A stretch of DNA of 64,000 nt from Clostridium sulfidigenes (GTDB lineage: Bacteria > Bacillota > Clostridia > Clostridiales > Clostridiaceae), in the NCBI RefSeq assembly GCF_000732635.1, contig NZ_JPMD01000001.1:248001-312000 (forward strand). Reading direction: 5' to 3'. The position numbers were made by a program, and so were the translations under genes. Below the pieces are notes generated by a model. That model was not told the origin of the DNA, did not search any database, and saw only the letters and a list, made by a program, of their open reading frames with translations. Numbering within the stretch: the stretch's first letter is position 1; the number at the start of each line of letters is the position of its first letter. Shown piece by piece: positions 24,035-35,166 of this stretch.

Positions 24035-26029
24035 ATGAAAAAGAATTTCAACAGCTTAAAGAGTAAACTTATAATTTCGTTGCTAGGAGTATCTATTATC
24101 CCTTTAATTTTTATAGCCTTATTGGTTTATAATGAATGTTATAGTTTGCTTAAGGATAACTTAAAGTACTCCACTAGTCAAACACTGGTAGAGGTGAATA
24201 GAGGGATAGAAAATTATTTTAATACAGTAGCGAATCAAATAAATTCACTAACACTTAACAGTAAATTTATTGAGTTGGACAATAGTAGTGAAAGCATTAA
24301 AGATATAATAAGTCATATGAATAATGTAGAAGTATCAGATTCTAATATTAGTACAGTGTTTTATGGAACAGAGAATGGTGATTTTTATACTTCCCACAAA
24401 ATTAATCTTCCAGATGGATATAATCATAAGGAGAAGGAATGGTATACTTTAGCTACAGCAAATAAGGACTCCTATATAATTACATCTCCATATACTAGTG
24501 CTGAAGATCAAAAAACTACGGTTACACTGGCTAGGACAGTGGTAAAGGATGGACAGGTTGTTGGAGTTGTTGGATTAGATTTATCTTTAGATGTTTTTAG
24601 TTCAAGTATATCTAACATAAAAATAGGTGATGAAGGGGTTGTAGTTGTATGTAGTAGTAATGGTGATATTATATCTCATACAGATGAAGGCTTAATAGGT
24701 AAAAATTTAATAGAGGTAGATGAGAAACTTAAATCTGTAGTAGATGATAATTCGGGTTTTATAGAATTAAGTAATAATGGAAAAAGAAATTTTGTAGTTT
24801 ATAATTTGAATTCCTTAGAAAACATAAAATTAGTGGCATTTATACCGGAAATAGAATTATTAAAAGATACTAATGCAGTTAGAAGCTTTTTAATAATAGG
24901 GATAATTGTAATAGGAATAGTTGCAATAATTATAAGCATAATTTTAGGAGAAGGCATCGCTAAAAATATGAAAAAGGTTAAGAACGTAATATCTAAAGCT
25001 GCCAAAGGAGATTTTACAGGTAAAGTAGAAATTAAGTCCAAAGATGACTTTAAAGAATTAGGAGATTACTTTAACAATATGATGGAATCAATTGCACTGT
25101 TAATGAAAAATGTGGACAAGTCATCTCAGGTGGTATTAAAAACTGCAGCTGATTTAGCTATAATGTCTAATGAAACTACTACTGCCCTTTCGCAAACGCA
25201 TATAGCCATGGATGAAATAGCTTCAGGTGCATCTAATCAAGCTGAAAGTACTATTCAATGTGCAAGCCATATGGAGGATTTAGCCCAAGGAATTGATAAT
25301 ATAGAAAACTCCTCTACAGAAATTGATAGTATATCTAAAGATACAAAGAATTATAGTATTGAAGGAAGTAAAATAGTTTCAGAGCTAATAAACAGTTCAA
25401 CAAAAATAAAAGATACTTTTGAAGTTGTTGGAAATATAGTGAAAGAAGTAAATGAAAGTATGGATCAAATAAATTTTATATCTAAAACAATTTCTGATAT
25501 AACAGAACAAACTAATTTATTATCTTTGAATGCATCTATAGAGGCAGCTAGATCTGGCGAGGCAGGTAAGGGGTTTTCGGTAGTAGCTAATGAAATAAGA
25601 AGATTAGCAGATCAATCAAAGAGTTCAACTGATAGAATAAATGTTATGATTAAAGCGATAGAAGAAAAATCTATGTTAGCTGTATCTGCTATAAATAACT
25701 CTCAACAAGTGGTAGATGAAGAAGGAAAAATGGTAAGTGAAACTTCACAAATTTTTGAAAACATATCTGGAAGTGTACTTGAGTTATCAAGTAAGATAAG
25801 TGAAATTAAAAAATCTATTGAGAATATTCAATATGAAAAAATTAATGTAGTAAAAGAAATAGAAAATGTCACATCAATTTCAGAAAGCACTGCTTCAGCC
25901 ACAGAAGAAATATCAGCTTCTACAGAAGAAATTACTGCTAATATGGATGAAATTTCAAGATATACTCAGAATTTAAATGAATTATCTGAAACTTTAAAAT
26001 TTGAGATTTCAAAGTTTATAATTGAATAA
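24035..26029 (+). CDS. Methyl-accepting chemotaxis protein with periplasmic-type sensor domain
   Basis: A 664-residue transmembrane chemoreceptor. It has a first membrane helix at about residues 10-33, a dCache-like extracellular sensor (KEKEWYTLA ... [12 protein letters not shown]), a second helix near 285-310 ([18 protein letters not shown]), a HAMP domain and a cytoplasmic signalling coiled coil. The hairpin tip is [20 protein letters not shown]. It should report an external ligand to CheA/CheW. ATG 24035 follows GGGGATGGG; a TTG at 24017 is too far upstream. An 11-bp hairpin lies just before the ribosome site. Confidence 0.93.
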   Translation: MKKNFNSLKSKLIISLLGVSIIPLIFIALLVYNECYSLLKDNLKYSTSQTLVEVNRGIENYFNTVANQINSLTLNSKFIELDNSSESIKDIISHMNNVEVSDSNISTVFYGTENGDFYTSHKINLPDGYNHKEKEWYTLATANKDSYIITSPYTSAEDQKTTVTLARTVVKDGQVVGVVGLDLSLDVFSSSISNIKIGDEGVVVVCSSNGDIISHTDEGLIGKNLIEVDEKLKSVVDDNSGFIELSNNGKRNFVVYNLNSLENIKLVAFIPEIELLKDTNAVRSFLIIGIIVIGIVAIIISIILGEGIAKNMKKVKNVISKAAKGDFTGKVEIKSKDDFKELGDYFNNMMESIALLMKNVDKSSQVVLKTAADLAIMSNETTTALSQTHIAMDEIASGASNQAESTIQCASHMEDLAQGIDNIENSSTEIDSISKDTKNYSIEGSKIVSELINSSTKIKDTFEVVGNIVKEVNESMDQINFISKTISDITEQTNLLSLNASIEAARSGEAGKGFSVVANEIRRLADQSKSSTDRINVMIKAIEEKSMLAVSAINNSQQVVDEEGKMVSETSQIFENISGSVLELSSKISEIKKSIENIQYEKINVVKEIENVTSISESTASATEEISASTEEITANMDEISRYTQNLNELSETLKFEISKFIIE

Positions 26030-26040
26030 TACATTATATA

Positions 26041-26076
26041 AAAAAATGTATGAGTGAATTTCACTCATACATTTTC
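26041..26076. terminator. Bidirectional terminator between chemoreceptor and ychF
   Basis: AAATGTATGAGTGA pairs with TCACTCATACATTT. T-runs follow on the + side (ATTTT), and on the - side through complements of the A6 at 26041-26046. It serves two convergent genes. Confidence 0.88.
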
Positions 26077-26107
26077 AAATTATATAAAAAATTTAATTTT
26101 AGAATAA

Positions 26108-27205
26108 TTATACATTAAATCTAAAGTTTACTACATCTCCATCTTGCATTATATATTCTTTTCCTTCAAGTCTGTAGAATCCTTTTTCTTTAGCTGCAGC
26201 TTCAGAACCACATTCAACTAACTTATCAAAGGAAATTACCTCAGCACGGATAAATCCACGTTCAATGTCGGTATGAATTTTACCGGCAGCAGCAGGTGCC
26301 TTTGTACCTATTTTAATTGTCCAAGCTCTTACCTCTTGAACACCAGCAGTTAAGTAGCTCATTAGTCCAAGAAGTTTATAACTTGCATGAATTAGTTTAT
26401 CAAGACCTGATTCTTCAAGACCATACTCTGAAAGTAAGTCTTTCTTTTCTTCATCATCTAATGTAGATAATTCTTCTTCTAATTTAGCACATACTATGAT
26501 AATTTCAGATTTCTCCTTAGCAGCATAGGCTTCTACTTCTTTTACCATTTCATTTTCTCCGCCACACTCCATTAAGTCTTCTTCACTTACATTGCATGCA
26601 TATAATACAGGTTTAGAAGTTATTAAGAAAAGAGATTTAACAAATTCTTCTTCTTCATCTGTAAACTCTAAAGTTCTAACTGGCATATTATCTTCTAAAT
26701 GTTTTTTAATTTTTTCCATAATTGCATATTCAACTTTTGCAGTCTTATCCCCTGAGCGTACTAGTTTTATAGATTTTTCCATTCTTCTTTCTAGCACTTC
26801 TAAATCAGAAAAAATTAATTCTAAATTAATAGTTTCAATATCTCTTATAGGTGATACAGATCCTTCTACATGAACAACATTATCATCTTTAAAACATCTA
26901 ACAGTATGAACAATTGAAGCTACTTCTCTTATATGAGATAAAAACTTGTTTCCAAGTCCTTCACCTTTACTTGCTCCTTTAACTAATCCTGCTATGTCAT
27001 AGAATTCTATGGCAGTATGTACTTGTTTTTTAGAATTATATAGTTTTTGTAATACATCAAGACGGTTGTCAGGTACACTAACAACTCCTACATTTGGCTC
27101 TATAGTACAAAATGGATAGTTAGCAGACTCTGCTCCTGCTTTTGTAATGGCATTAAATAAAGTACTCTTTCCTACGTTAGGTAAACCTACTATTCCTAAT
27201 TTCAT
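26108..27205 (-). CDS. ychF: Ribosome-binding ATPase YchF
   Basis: A 365-residue Obg-family P-loop protein. N-terminal MKLGIVGLPNVGKSTLFNA is the G1 motif, DIAGLVKGASKGEGLGN is the switch region, and NVSEED replaces the GTP-specific NKxD, as in the ATP-preferring YchF/Ola1 group. A helical hairpin and a C-terminal TGS domain (WTIKIGTKAPAAAG ... MQDGDVVNFRFNV) follow. The start at 27205 has AAAGGA upstream; a longer frame to 27259 adds 18 unlikely residues. Confidence 0.96.
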   Translation of the reverse strand: MKLGIVGLPNVGKSTLFNAITKAGAESANYPFCTIEPNVGVVSVPDNRLDVLQKLYNSKKQVHTAIEFYDIAGLVKGASKGEGLGNKFLSHIREVASIVHTVRCFKDDNVVHVEGSVSPIRDIETINLELIFSDLEVLERRMEKSIKLVRSGDKTAKVEYAIMEKIKKHLEDNMPVRTLEFTDEEEEFVKSLFLITSKPVLYACNVSEEDLMECGGENEMVKEVEAYAAKEKSEIIIVCAKLEEELSTLDDEEKKDLLSEYGLEESGLDKLIHASYKLLGLMSYLTAGVQEVRAWTIKIGTKAPAAAGKIHTDIERGFIRAEVISFDKLVECGSEAAAKEKGFYRLEGKEYIMQDGDVVNFRFNV

Positions 27206-27560
27206 ATAATATTCGTCCTTTCTATGTAAACCATGTGGCTTATTACTTAAAAATTTCATTCTTTTAAATTATACTCTACAGAAAAGGGAATTTCAATAAT
27301 TCTACAAGTTATATAGAGTAATAGAGAAAAAGCCGTAGAAAAATAAGGAACTATATTATATAAATGTAATATATTTGAAATTAGTTGAAAATTCTTTATA
27401 TATATTTATAAATTTGTTTAAAAAAAGTTTTTCATTTAGGGAATATTTAAAAGGAATTTATGTAAACTTATAGAATTATTTATGGTACAATGATAAGTGT
27501 ATAAATGGGGTCTATGATTTATATTATATAAATGTAAGACAAAACAAAGGAGAATATATA
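27206..27560. other. Divergent intergenic region between ychF and rsmH
   Basis: This 355-base A+T-rich stretch contains the ychF promoter (27268-27296, - strand) and no visible gene. On the + strand TACAAT at 27486-27491 is a possible -10 box for the rsmH/division cluster, but its -35 partner (TAAACT at 17 bases) is weak. No mraZ gene is found here, although mraZ often starts this cluster in other bacteria. Confidence 0.5.
27268..27296 (-). promoter_or_regulatory. Sigma-A promoter of ychF
   Basis: On the - strand: TTGAAA (27291-27296), a 17-base spacer, TATAAT (27268-27273). It lies about 65 bases before the ychF start codon. Confidence 0.8.
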
Positions 27561-28493
27561 ATGGAATTTAAACACTATTCAGTAATGTTAGAAGAATGCA
27601 TAGAAATGTTAGATATTAAAGAAGATGGTATATATGTTGATTGCACTTTAGGTGGGGCAGGTCATTCAAAGGAAATTTTAAAGAAACTTTCACCAAAGGG
27701 AAGGCTAATAGGAATAGATCAAGACTTAGATGCTCTTAAGGCTGCAAAGGAAAAGCTAAAGGATTTTAATAACGTTACCTATGTACACAATAATTTTTAT
27801 AATATTAAGGACATATTGGAGTCTTTAGAAATAGAAAAAGTTGATGGTATACTCATGGATTTAGGAGTTTCATCTTATCAATTGGATCAAGGTGAAAGAG
27901 GCTTTAGCTATATGAAGGAAGCAGCTTTAGATATGAGGATGAATAGGGAAGAAGCTTTTTCAGCCTATAATGTAGTGAATGAGTATAGTGAGGATGAACT
28001 CTTTAGAATTCTTAGAGATTTTGGGGAGGAGAAGTTTTCAAGAAGAATTGCCAGCAGGATAGTAGAAAAAAGAAAAGTAAAACCTGTTGAAACTACCCTT
28101 GAACTTGTAAAAATTATAGATGAGTGCATACCTGCCAAGTTTAAAAGGGAAGGTGGACACCCTGCTAAAAGAACATTTCAAGGTATTAGAATAGAAGTAA
28201 ACAGTGAATTGAGTATTTTAGATAGGGCTATAGGTGATGGCATAGAAGCTTTAAATAAGGATGGAGTTATGGCAATAATTACATTCCATTCTTTAGAAGA
28301 TAGAATTGTAAAAAATAAGTTTAGAGATTTAGTAGACCCATGTAAGTGTCCTAAGGATCTTCCTATGTGTGTGTGTGGGAAAAAGCCAATAATTAAATTA
28401 ATTAACAAAAAGCCTATAGAAGCTACTAAGGAAGAACTTGATAATAATTCAAGAAGTAAAAGTGCCAAGTTAAGGGGATGTAAAAAGATTTAG
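27561..28493 (+). CDS. rsmH: 16S rRNA (cytosine1402-N4)-methyltransferase RsmH
   Basis: A 310-residue SAM-dependent methyltransferase (MraW) that modifies C1402 of 16S rRNA and opens the division/cell wall cluster. Motifs are [13 protein letters not shown], the SAM-binding [33 protein letters not shown] and the C-terminal [15 protein letters not shown]. The ribosome site is AAAGGAG. A cysteine-rich segment ([18 protein letters not shown]) near the end is typical of clostridial members. Confidence 0.97.
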   Translation: MEFKHYSVMLEECIEMLDIKEDGIYVDCTLGGAGHSKEILKKLSPKGRLIGIDQDLDALKAAKEKLKDFNNVTYVHNNFYNIKDILESLEIEKVDGILMDLGVSSYQLDQGERGFSYMKEAALDMRMNREEAFSAYNVVNEYSEDELFRILRDFGEEKFSRRIASRIVEKRKVKPVETTLELVKIIDECIPAKFKREGGHPAKRTFQGIRIEVNSELSILDRAIGDGIEALNKDGVMAIITFHSLEDRIVKNKFRDLVDPCKCPKDLPMCVCGKKPIIKLINKKPIEATKEELDNNSRSKSAKLRGCKKI

Positions 28494-28520
28494 TTCTAAA
28501 AACTAGATGGGGGTAGTAAA

Positions 28521-29018
28521 ATGGTAGTAGAAAATAGAAAAAATAGGGTAAGTGGGAATACAGCTTTAGCTTCTCAGGTAAATCCGTTACCTAGAGAAAG
28601 GGTAAAAACTCCTACTAAACAAGGCCCAAGTAAAGAAGAATTAAGAACAATTAGGAAGCAAAAGATAGCAAAATTTTTAAAGCTTAATGGAAGTATAGTA
28701 GCAGCAGGATTAGTTGGGGCTATTATTGTATCTAGATACAGTGCTATATATAATAATCAAAAGGAAATAATAGTTCTTCAAGAGCAGATACAAACGCTAA
28801 CAGAAGAGAGTGAAGATTTGAGAATAAAACTACTTAAGTTTAACAATTTTTCCTACATAGAAGAAGTTGCCACTAAAGAATTAAAAATGATTGAACCAAA
28901 GAGTACTAATGCAATCTATTGTGATATTAATGCAATTAAAGAGATAGCTACAAGTAGCACTAATGAAGAAAAAGGGGTTAGTTTATTAAGTAAAATTAAA
29001 AACTTATTATTTAATTAG
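28521..29018 (+). CDS. ftsL: FtsL-like division protein
   Basis: A 165-residue bitopic protein with a basic N-terminus, one membrane helix at about residues 58-75 (GSIVAAGLVGAIIVSRY) and a short extracellular coiled coil (IIVLQEQIQTLTEESEDLRI). This is the FtsL/DivIC architecture, and the gene lies exactly where ftsL sits, between rsmH and the class B PBP. FtsL proteins diverge widely, so the call rests on topology and position. Confidence 0.75.
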   Translation: MVVENRKNRVSGNTALASQVNPLPRERVKTPTKQGPSKEELRTIRKQKIAKFLKLNGSIVAAGLVGAIIVSRYSAIYNNQKEIIVLQEQIQTLTEESEDLRIKLLKFNNFSYIEEVATKELKMIEPKSTNAIYCDINAIKEIATSSTNEEKGVSLLSKIKNLLFN

Positions 29019-29036
29019 TTAGTGAGGTAATTGTAG

Positions 29037-31232
29037 GTGGCAAAGAAATATTTTGTTGATAAGGTGTTAATGAAAAAAAGAATGATATTAGCTATGCTAT
29101 TAGCTTTCTTAGTTTTCCTAGGATTAAGTATAAGATTAGGTTATGTTATGTTTGTTGAAGAATCAACCTATAAGTCTTTGGCGAAACAGCAATGGACTAG
29201 TGATGTTAGGATAAATGCTAAAAGAGGTAAGATATTAGATAGAAATGGTAATGAGCTAGCAATAAGTGCTAATGTTTATAGAGCGGACTTAGATTTGAAC
29301 ACTTTAAGGAAAGATATAGAAAACAATGGAATGACCATGGAACAAGTTGCAACAACTCTAAGTGGAATAATTGGAGAAGAACAGGCTGATGTATTACATA
29401 TATTAACTAATCCTCTTCCAAATGGAAGGCCTAGAGGCTCTGCAATATTAAAGAGAAGAATAGAAAAGGATGCAACAGATGCCATAAGAGAGTTTTGTAA
29501 AAATAATAACATAAATGGTATAGTAATATCACCTGATACCAAAAGGTATTATCCAAATGGTAATTTTGCTGCCCATATATTAGGTCATACTAATTCAGAT
29601 GGAGAAGGACTTACAGGGTTAGAACTGTATTATAATAAGTATCTATCTGGAGTTCCAGGGATTAAAGTTGCTGAAATTGACCAAAAGAGTGAGGGATTAC
29701 CATATACAATCTCAGAATTTACAGAACCTATTGATGGAAGAAACGTAGTTACTACCATTGATGAAAATATACAAAACTTTGCAGAAAAGTTAGCTGAAGA
29801 GGCCTTGGCAGATAATGAGGCTAAAGCAGTATCAATTATGGTTATGGATCCTAATACAGGAGAAATATTGGCTTTAGCAAATAAGCCAGATTATGATCCT
29901 AATAATCCGTGGGTTGGGGGAACATCAGATGAAGAAATTCAGCAGATGTGGAGAAATAGATTAGTCAGTGATGCCTATGAACCTGGCTCTATTTTTAAGG
30001 TAATTACAGCTACGGCAGCTATAGAAAAGGGAATTCTTACAGAGGGAGAAGCTTTTAATTGTGGAGGTTCTCTTAATATTGGAGGAAGAAATATTCACTG
30101 TTGGAAGACTTCAGGTCATGGGCCTCAAACCTTTGAAGAAATATTAAAAAATTCTTGTAACGTTGGATTTATGGTTTTAGGAGAAAGATTAGGTGCTGCA
30201 AATCTTAACGAATATATTGAAAAGTTTGGGTTAGGACATAAAACCGGAATTGATTTACCTGGTGAATCAGCTGGTATAGTTAAAGCCACAAAAGATATAT
30301 CTGTAACAGACTTAGCTACTATATCCTTTGGACAAAGCAATACAACTACAGGAGTTCAATTTATGAGAGCTTTCAATGCAATTGCCAATGGTGGATATTT
30401 GATAACACCTCATTTAATGAAGGAAATAAATCATTATGATGATAAAAAAGAGCTAGTAGTTGATGAAACCTATAAGATAGAAAAACAACAACGGTTTACT
30501 CCAGAGGCTATGACTGAAATGAGGTCTCATTTAGAACAAGTAGTTGGTGCAGGCGGAGGATCAAAGGCTAAAATTGATGGATATAGAATCGCTGGTAAAA
30601 CTGGTACAGCACAAAAGGTAGACACTGTTAATGGTGGATATGCAAATGGTAAGTATCTATCATCCTTTGCAGGGATGGCTCCTGCTGATAATCCAAAGTA
30701 TACAGTATTCGTATCTATTGATGAACCAAATCCATCTTGGTACTATGCTGGACAAATTGCTGCCCCAGTTGGACAAAAGTTATTTAATGATTTGTTTAAT
30801 TATACAGAAATGAAGCCTAATGGAAGCTATATGGAAGTTGATGAAAGTTTAAAAGCGGATGTAATTGTTCCTGAGGCTAGAGGACTATCAGTTGCAGATG
30901 CTAAAAAAGTAATAACTGATGCAGGGTTAACTATTAGAGTAGAAGGTAGTGGAGGCACTATAACAGATATAAATCCAAAACCAGGGTTTACTCTTAAGGA
31001 AGGTAAAGAAATAATCCTATATGCAGGAGGAAGTAATGGAAGCGCAGATACAGTTATAATTCCTGATTTAAAGGGATTTACAAAGGAAAGTATCATAAAG
31101 CTTTTCGATGATTTAGGATTAAAGAGTGAATTTATAGGTGAAGGTCTAGTGGTAGAACAAAGTGTTGCAGGAAACCAAGAAATCAAAAAAGGAACCACGG
31201 TAACCTTCCATCTTGGCACCTTAGTAGATTAG
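29037..31232 (+). CDS. spoVD: Class B penicillin-binding protein, SpoVD/FtsI type, with two PASTA domains
   Basis: A 731-residue transpeptidase that cross-links septal or spore-cortex peptidoglycan. It has an N-terminal membrane anchor, a dimerisation domain (RGKILDRNGNELA), and a transpeptidase domain with active-site Ser318 (EPGSIFKVITA, SxxK), SCN (NSCNVGFM) and KTGT (AGKTGTAQ). Two PASTA repeats fill the C-terminus (VIVPEARGLSVADAKKVI and VIIPDLKGFTKESIIKLF). Start is GTG 29037. Position before murE is the usual spoVD/ftsI site. Whether it acts in vegetative division, sporulation or both cannot be told here. Confidence 0.9.
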   Translation: MAKKYFVDKVLMKKRMILAMLLAFLVFLGLSIRLGYVMFVEESTYKSLAKQQWTSDVRINAKRGKILDRNGNELAISANVYRADLDLNTLRKDIENNGMTMEQVATTLSGIIGEEQADVLHILTNPLPNGRPRGSAILKRRIEKDATDAIREFCKNNNINGIVISPDTKRYYPNGNFAAHILGHTNSDGEGLTGLELYYNKYLSGVPGIKVAEIDQKSEGLPYTISEFTEPIDGRNVVTTIDENIQNFAEKLAEEALADNEAKAVSIMVMDPNTGEILALANKPDYDPNNPWVGGTSDEEIQQMWRNRLVSDAYEPGSIFKVITATAAIEKGILTEGEAFNCGGSLNIGGRNIHCWKTSGHGPQTFEEILKNSCNVGFMVLGERLGAANLNEYIEKFGLGHKTGIDLPGESAGIVKATKDISVTDLATISFGQSNTTTGVQFMRAFNAIANGGYLITPHLMKEINHYDDKKELVVDETYKIEKQQRFTPEAMTEMRSHLEQVVGAGGGSKAKIDGYRIAGKTGTAQKVDTVNGGYANGKYLSSFAGMAPADNPKYTVFVSIDEPNPSWYYAGQIAAPVGQKLFNDLFNYTEMKPNGSYMEVDESLKADVIVPEARGLSVADAKKVITDAGLTIRVEGSGGTITDINPKPGFTLKEGKEIILYAGGSNGSADTVIIPDLKGFTKESIIKLFDDLGLKSEFIGEGLVVEQSVAGNQEIKKGTTVTFHLGTLVD

Positions 31233-31235
31233 ATT

Positions 31236-31276
31236 ATCCGGTAGTTACAGGTTGACTTGTGCTACCGGATTTTATA
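31236..31276 (+). terminator. Terminator after the SpoVD-type gene
   Basis: ATCCGGTAG (31236-31244) pairs with CTACCGGAT (31262-31270) around a 17-base loop, followed by TTTTAT. It splits the rsmH-ftsL-spoVD unit from murE, or acts as an attenuator. Confidence 0.8.
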
Positions 31277-31351
31277 TGCTATAAGGTATAAAAATTAAAT
31301 TTTGGACAATGTTTTAATTAGAAAGAAAAGTATTTTAAGGATGTGAGCAAG

Positions 31352-32800
31352 ATGAAAATAGAAGAGATATTAAAGGGATCAACCTATACAGTATTAAGTG
31401 GAGATGAGAGTATAGAAATTAACAATCCTCAATATGATAGTAGAAAGATAAAATGTGGAGATATGTTTTTTGCCATAGGAGGATTTAATGTAGATGGACA
31501 CAATTTTATATCAAAGGCTATAGAAAATGGTGCTAAAGCTGTAGTGGTTGAAAAAGATGTGACTCTTGTTGAAGGCGTAACATTTATAAAAGTTGAAAGT
31601 GGTAGAAGGGCATTAGCTATAGCAGCTTCAAACTTTTATAACAATCCAAGCAAAAAGATGAAAATAATAGGTATAACTGGCACCAATGGTAAGACTACTT
31701 CTGCCTTTATGTTAAAGGGAATATTAGAGGCAAAGGGGTATAAAGTTGGGCTAATAGGTACCATAGCTAACTATATAGGGAATAAGGAGATTCATACAGA
31801 AAAAACTACTCCAGAATCTTTGGAATTGCAAAAGCTTTTTAAGGATATGGTGGACAGTGATATAGATTATTGTGTTATGGAAGTTTCATCTCACTCTTTA
31901 GACTTAGATAGAGTTTATGGGATTGAATTTTCACAAGGGATATTTACAAATCTAACTCAAGATCATTTAGATTTCCATAAAACCTTTGAAAACTACTTCA
32001 ATGCAAAAAGCAAGTTGTTTAAAATTTGTAAACATTCTGTGGTAAATGTAGATGATAGTTATGGAATTAAGCTTCTTGAAAAAATAAACTCAAGGGTAAC
32101 AACTTATTCTATTGAAAAAGAAAGTGATTTAAAGGGAACAGACATTAATTTAGAATCTACAGGAATTATATTTAATTTAAAAGAAAATGAAAAAACATAT
32201 AAAGTTCAGTTGCCTATACCAGGTAGATATAATGTTTATAATGCACTAGGTTGTATTGGAGCTGCCTTAGATGAAGGTATAGATATGGGTACTATTGTTG
32301 AAGGTCTTTCTAAGGTTACTGTGCCTGGAAGATGTGAGAACTTAACTTTAGGGATGAACTTAGGTTTTCAAGTAATTAGAGATTATTCTCATACTCCAGA
32401 TAGCTTAAAAAATATCTTAGAAAATCTTAGAGAACTTACTAAAGGAAAGTTGATTTGTATCTTTGGGTGTGGTGGTGATAGAGATAGAACCAAAAGACCT
32501 ATCATGGGTGAAATAGGAACAGAACTCAGTGATATAGCCATAATAACCTCTGATAATCCAAGAAGCGAAGATCCTTATATGATATTAGAAGATATTAAAG
32601 CTGGGGTTGAGAAATCTAACTATAAACTTATTGAAAATAGAAGAGAAGCCATAAAAACAGCCTTACTCCTCGGGGAAAAAGATGATATTATAGTAATTGC
32701 AGGAAAAGGACATGAAACTTACCAAATCCTTAAAAATGAAACTATTCATTTTGATGAAAAGGAAGTTGTATTAGAATTGATAGAGGAGTTGGAGCTTTAG
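31352..32800 (+). CDS. murE: UDP-MurNAc-tripeptide synthetase MurE (meso-DAP type)
   Basis: Adds the third residue of the peptidoglycan stem peptide. The 482-residue Mur ligase has the ATP-binding [14 protein letters not shown] (glycine of GTNGKT near residue 110), a central domain with [12 protein letters not shown], and a C-terminal domain. The residue-specificity motif DNPRSEDP is the DNPR form that marks meso-diaminopimelate rather than lysine. ATG 31352 is favoured by the spacing from AAGGA; the in-frame GTG 31343 is too close. The stop abuts the murF start. Confidence 0.95.
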   Translation: MKIEEILKGSTYTVLSGDESIEINNPQYDSRKIKCGDMFFAIGGFNVDGHNFISKAIENGAKAVVVEKDVTLVEGVTFIKVESGRRALAIAASNFYNNPSKKMKIIGITGTNGKTTSAFMLKGILEAKGYKVGLIGTIANYIGNKEIHTEKTTPESLELQKLFKDMVDSDIDYCVMEVSSHSLDLDRVYGIEFSQGIFTNLTQDHLDFHKTFENYFNAKSKLFKICKHSVVNVDDSYGIKLLEKINSRVTTYSIEKESDLKGTDINLESTGIIFNLKENEKTYKVQLPIPGRYNVYNALGCIGAALDEGIDMGTIVEGLSKVTVPGRCENLTLGMNLGFQVIRDYSHTPDSLKNILENLRELTKGKLICIFGCGGDRDRTKRPIMGEIGTELSDIAIITSDNPRSEDPYMILEDIKAGVEKSNYKLIENRREAIKTALLLGEKDDIIVIAGKGHETYQILKNETIHFDEKEVVLELIEELEL

Positions 32801-34174
32801 ATGGAAACTATAAGGTTAAAGGAAATAGCTGAGGCTATATCCGGAGAAATATTAATTAGTGGAGCTACAGAAGAGTTTTCTAATGTAACCATAGATAGTA
32901 GAAATGTCTCTAAGGGAGATATTTTTATAGCAATCAAGGGAGAAAACTTTGATGGTCATAAATTTGTAAAGGGAGCTATAGATAGTGGAGCAAAACTTTG
33001 TATAGTACATGAAAAAGAACAATATGAAGCTTTAGATGAAAAAGATTTATCTATAATTTTAGTTAAGGATACTAAGAGGGCTCTTCTTGATTTAGCATCC
33101 TACTATATTAGCACTTTAGATATAAAGGTGGTAGGAATTACTGGTTCTACAGGGAAGACATCTACAAAGGATTTAATGGCAGCAGCTCTTAGTAAAAAAT
33201 ATAAGGTGTTTAAAACCCAAGGGAATTTTAATAATGATATTGGCCTTCCTTTGATGATATTTAAATTAGATAAAACTTACCAGGTTGCAATTTTAGAGAT
33301 GGGTATGAGCGATTTGGGAGAAATTGATACCTTAGCAAAAGTAGCAAAACCATCTATAGGAGTCATAACTAATATAGGTACATCTCACCTAGAAAACTTA
33401 AAGACTAGAGAAAATATTTTGAAAGCTAAACTAGAAATAGCAAATAATTTTACAGAAGGAAATGTGTTAATTATAAATGGCGATAATGATATGCTTCACA
33501 ATTATTACACAGATAAATATAAAATTGTAAAAATTGGTATAGATAGTGATTATAATTTTAAAGGTTGTAGAATAATTATAAATAAGGACAGTATAGAGTT
33601 TGGTGTTAAGGAAAATGGTGAGGATGTAAATGCTACTATAAAAGTACCAGTACCAGGAAAACATAATGTGCTTAATTCGTTATTGGCAATAGCTGTAGCT
33701 AGAGAGCTTAAGGTTACCTATGAAGAAATCCAAGGCGGAATAGAAAATTTAGAGGCTACATCTATGAGATTGGATGTTGTAAATTTAAATAACTATACTA
33801 TAATAAATGATGCTTATAATGCAAGTCCAGATTCTATGGAGGCTGCTCTAGAGGTTTTAAAACAATATAATGGAAGGAAAATTGCTGTCCTTGGAACTAT
33901 GAAGGAACTAGGTGAGGATTCTACTAGAGCTCATGAGCATGTAGGAGCTTATGCAAAGGCAAGTGGCATAGATTTATTATTTACCTTAGGAGAGTTTAAT
34001 GAGAATTTTAAAAAGGGCTATGGCAGTGAAAATTTTATGGCTTTTAATTCCATGGAGGAGCTAATAGCAGAATTAAAGAAAACTATTAAAAGTGATGATA
34101 TTTTATTAATAAAGGCATCTAGATCTATGAAATTTGAAAATATAATTAAAGAATTACAAAAGAAAAATATATAG
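32801..34174 (+). CDS. murF: UDP-MurNAc-tripeptide:D-Ala-D-Ala ligase MurF
   Basis: A 457-residue Mur ligase adding D-Ala-D-Ala to complete the pentapeptide precursor. It has the ATP-binding [16 protein letters not shown], the [11 protein letters not shown] motif characteristic of Mur[12 protein letters not shown], and [15 protein letters not shown] in the C-terminal domain. It begins immediately after the murE stop, so the pair is probably translated together, and mraY follows. Confidence 0.96.
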   Translation: METIRLKEIAEAISGEILISGATEEFSNVTIDSRNVSKGDIFIAIKGENFDGHKFVKGAIDSGAKLCIVHEKEQYEALDEKDLSIILVKDTKRALLDLASYYISTLDIKVVGITGSTGKTSTKDLMAAALSKKYKVFKTQGNFNNDIGLPLMIFKLDKTYQVAILEMGMSDLGEIDTLAKVAKPSIGVITNIGTSHLENLKTRENILKAKLEIANNFTEGNVLIINGDNDMLHNYYTDKYKIVKIGIDSDYNFKGCRIIINKDSIEFGVKENGEDVNATIKVPVPGKHNVLNSLLAIAVARELKVTYEEIQGGIENLEATSMRLDVVNLNNYTIINDAYNASPDSMEAALEVLKQYNGRKIAVLGTMKELGEDSTRAHEHVGAYAKASGIDLLFTLGEFNENFKKGYGSENFMAFNSMEELIAELKKTIKSDDILLIKASRSMKFENIIKELQKKNI

Positions 34175-34187
34175 GGAGGGATGGAAT

Positions 34188-35144
34188 ATGAATAAGTTAA
34201 TATATTCTATTTTAGTAGCATTTATAATATCTTTTGCAATAGCACCATTTATAATACCAGGATTACACAAGTTGAAATTTGGCCAAAACATTAGAGAAGA
34301 TGGACCACAAAGTCATTTAAAAAAACAGGGAACTCCAACCATGGGAGGAATAATATTTATTATTTCTACTTGTATTACTATGATATTAATGGTTAGAAAT
34401 CCTCATGATGAAGCAATGCTTGCTCTTTATGCCCTTATTGCCTTTGGAGCTATAGGATTTTTAGATGATGGTCTAAAGATAATCAAGAAGAAGAATGAAG
34501 GCTTAAAAAGTTATCAAAAAATGTTGCTTTTAGTAATAGTATCTATAGTCTTTGGATATTATGCTAAGGATAAAATAGGAACGGATATTATGATACCTTT
34601 CCTAGGTACAGTAACTTGGGATTTAAAAGTGCTATTTATACCTTTTATAGTAGTATACTTTGCAGCAGTAACTAATGCGGTTAATCTTACAGATGGATTA
34701 GATGGGCTTTGTAGTTCTATTACCCTTTTAATTATGACTTTCTTTGCTCTTGTAAGTTTTGGCATGGCATATTATACTTTAGCAATTTTCTGTGGAATTC
34801 TAGCTGGAGCTATTCTTGGATTCTTAAAGTACAACTCGTATCCAGCACAAATTTTCATGGGAGATGGTGGTTCATTAGCTCTTGGAGGAGCTGTTGCAGC
34901 TATTGCTATGATATTAAAGCTAGAGCTTATAGTAATAATTGTAGGTGGAGTTTATTTATTAGAAACTCTTTCAGTAATTATTCAGGTTGCTTCCTTTAAA
35001 CTTACTGGGAAGAGAGTATTTAAGATGGCACCTCTACATCATCACTTTGAATTAAAGGGATGGCATGAAAGCAAGATAGTAGCAGTATTTTCCATCATAA
35101 CAGTTATACTATGTTTAATAGGATTCCTTGCACTAACTTATTAA
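34188..35144 (+). CDS. mraY: Phospho-MurNAc-pentapeptide transferase MraY
   Basis: A 318-residue, ten-helix membrane enzyme that makes lipid I from UDP-MurNAc-pentapeptide and undecaprenyl phosphate. Signature motifs are [26 protein letters not shown] with the Asp pair, [26 protein letters not shown] and [13 protein letters not shown] with the histidine triad. It sits between murF and ftsW in the normal order. Confidence 0.97.
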   Translation: MNKLIYSILVAFIISFAIAPFIIPGLHKLKFGQNIREDGPQSHLKKQGTPTMGGIIFIISTCITMILMVRNPHDEAMLALYALIAFGAIGFLDDGLKIIKKKNEGLKSYQKMLLLVIVSIVFGYYAKDKIGTDIMIPFLGTVTWDLKVLFIPFIVVYFAAVTNAVNLTDGLDGLCSSITLLIMTFFALVSFGMAYYTLAIFCGILAGAILGFLKYNSYPAQIFMGDGGSLALGGAVAAIAMILKLELIVIIVGGVYLLETLSVIIQVASFKLTGKRVFKMAPLHHHFELKGWHESKIVAVFSIITVILCLIGFLALTY

Positions 35145-35166
35145 AATGGCGTAGGAGGAATTTAAT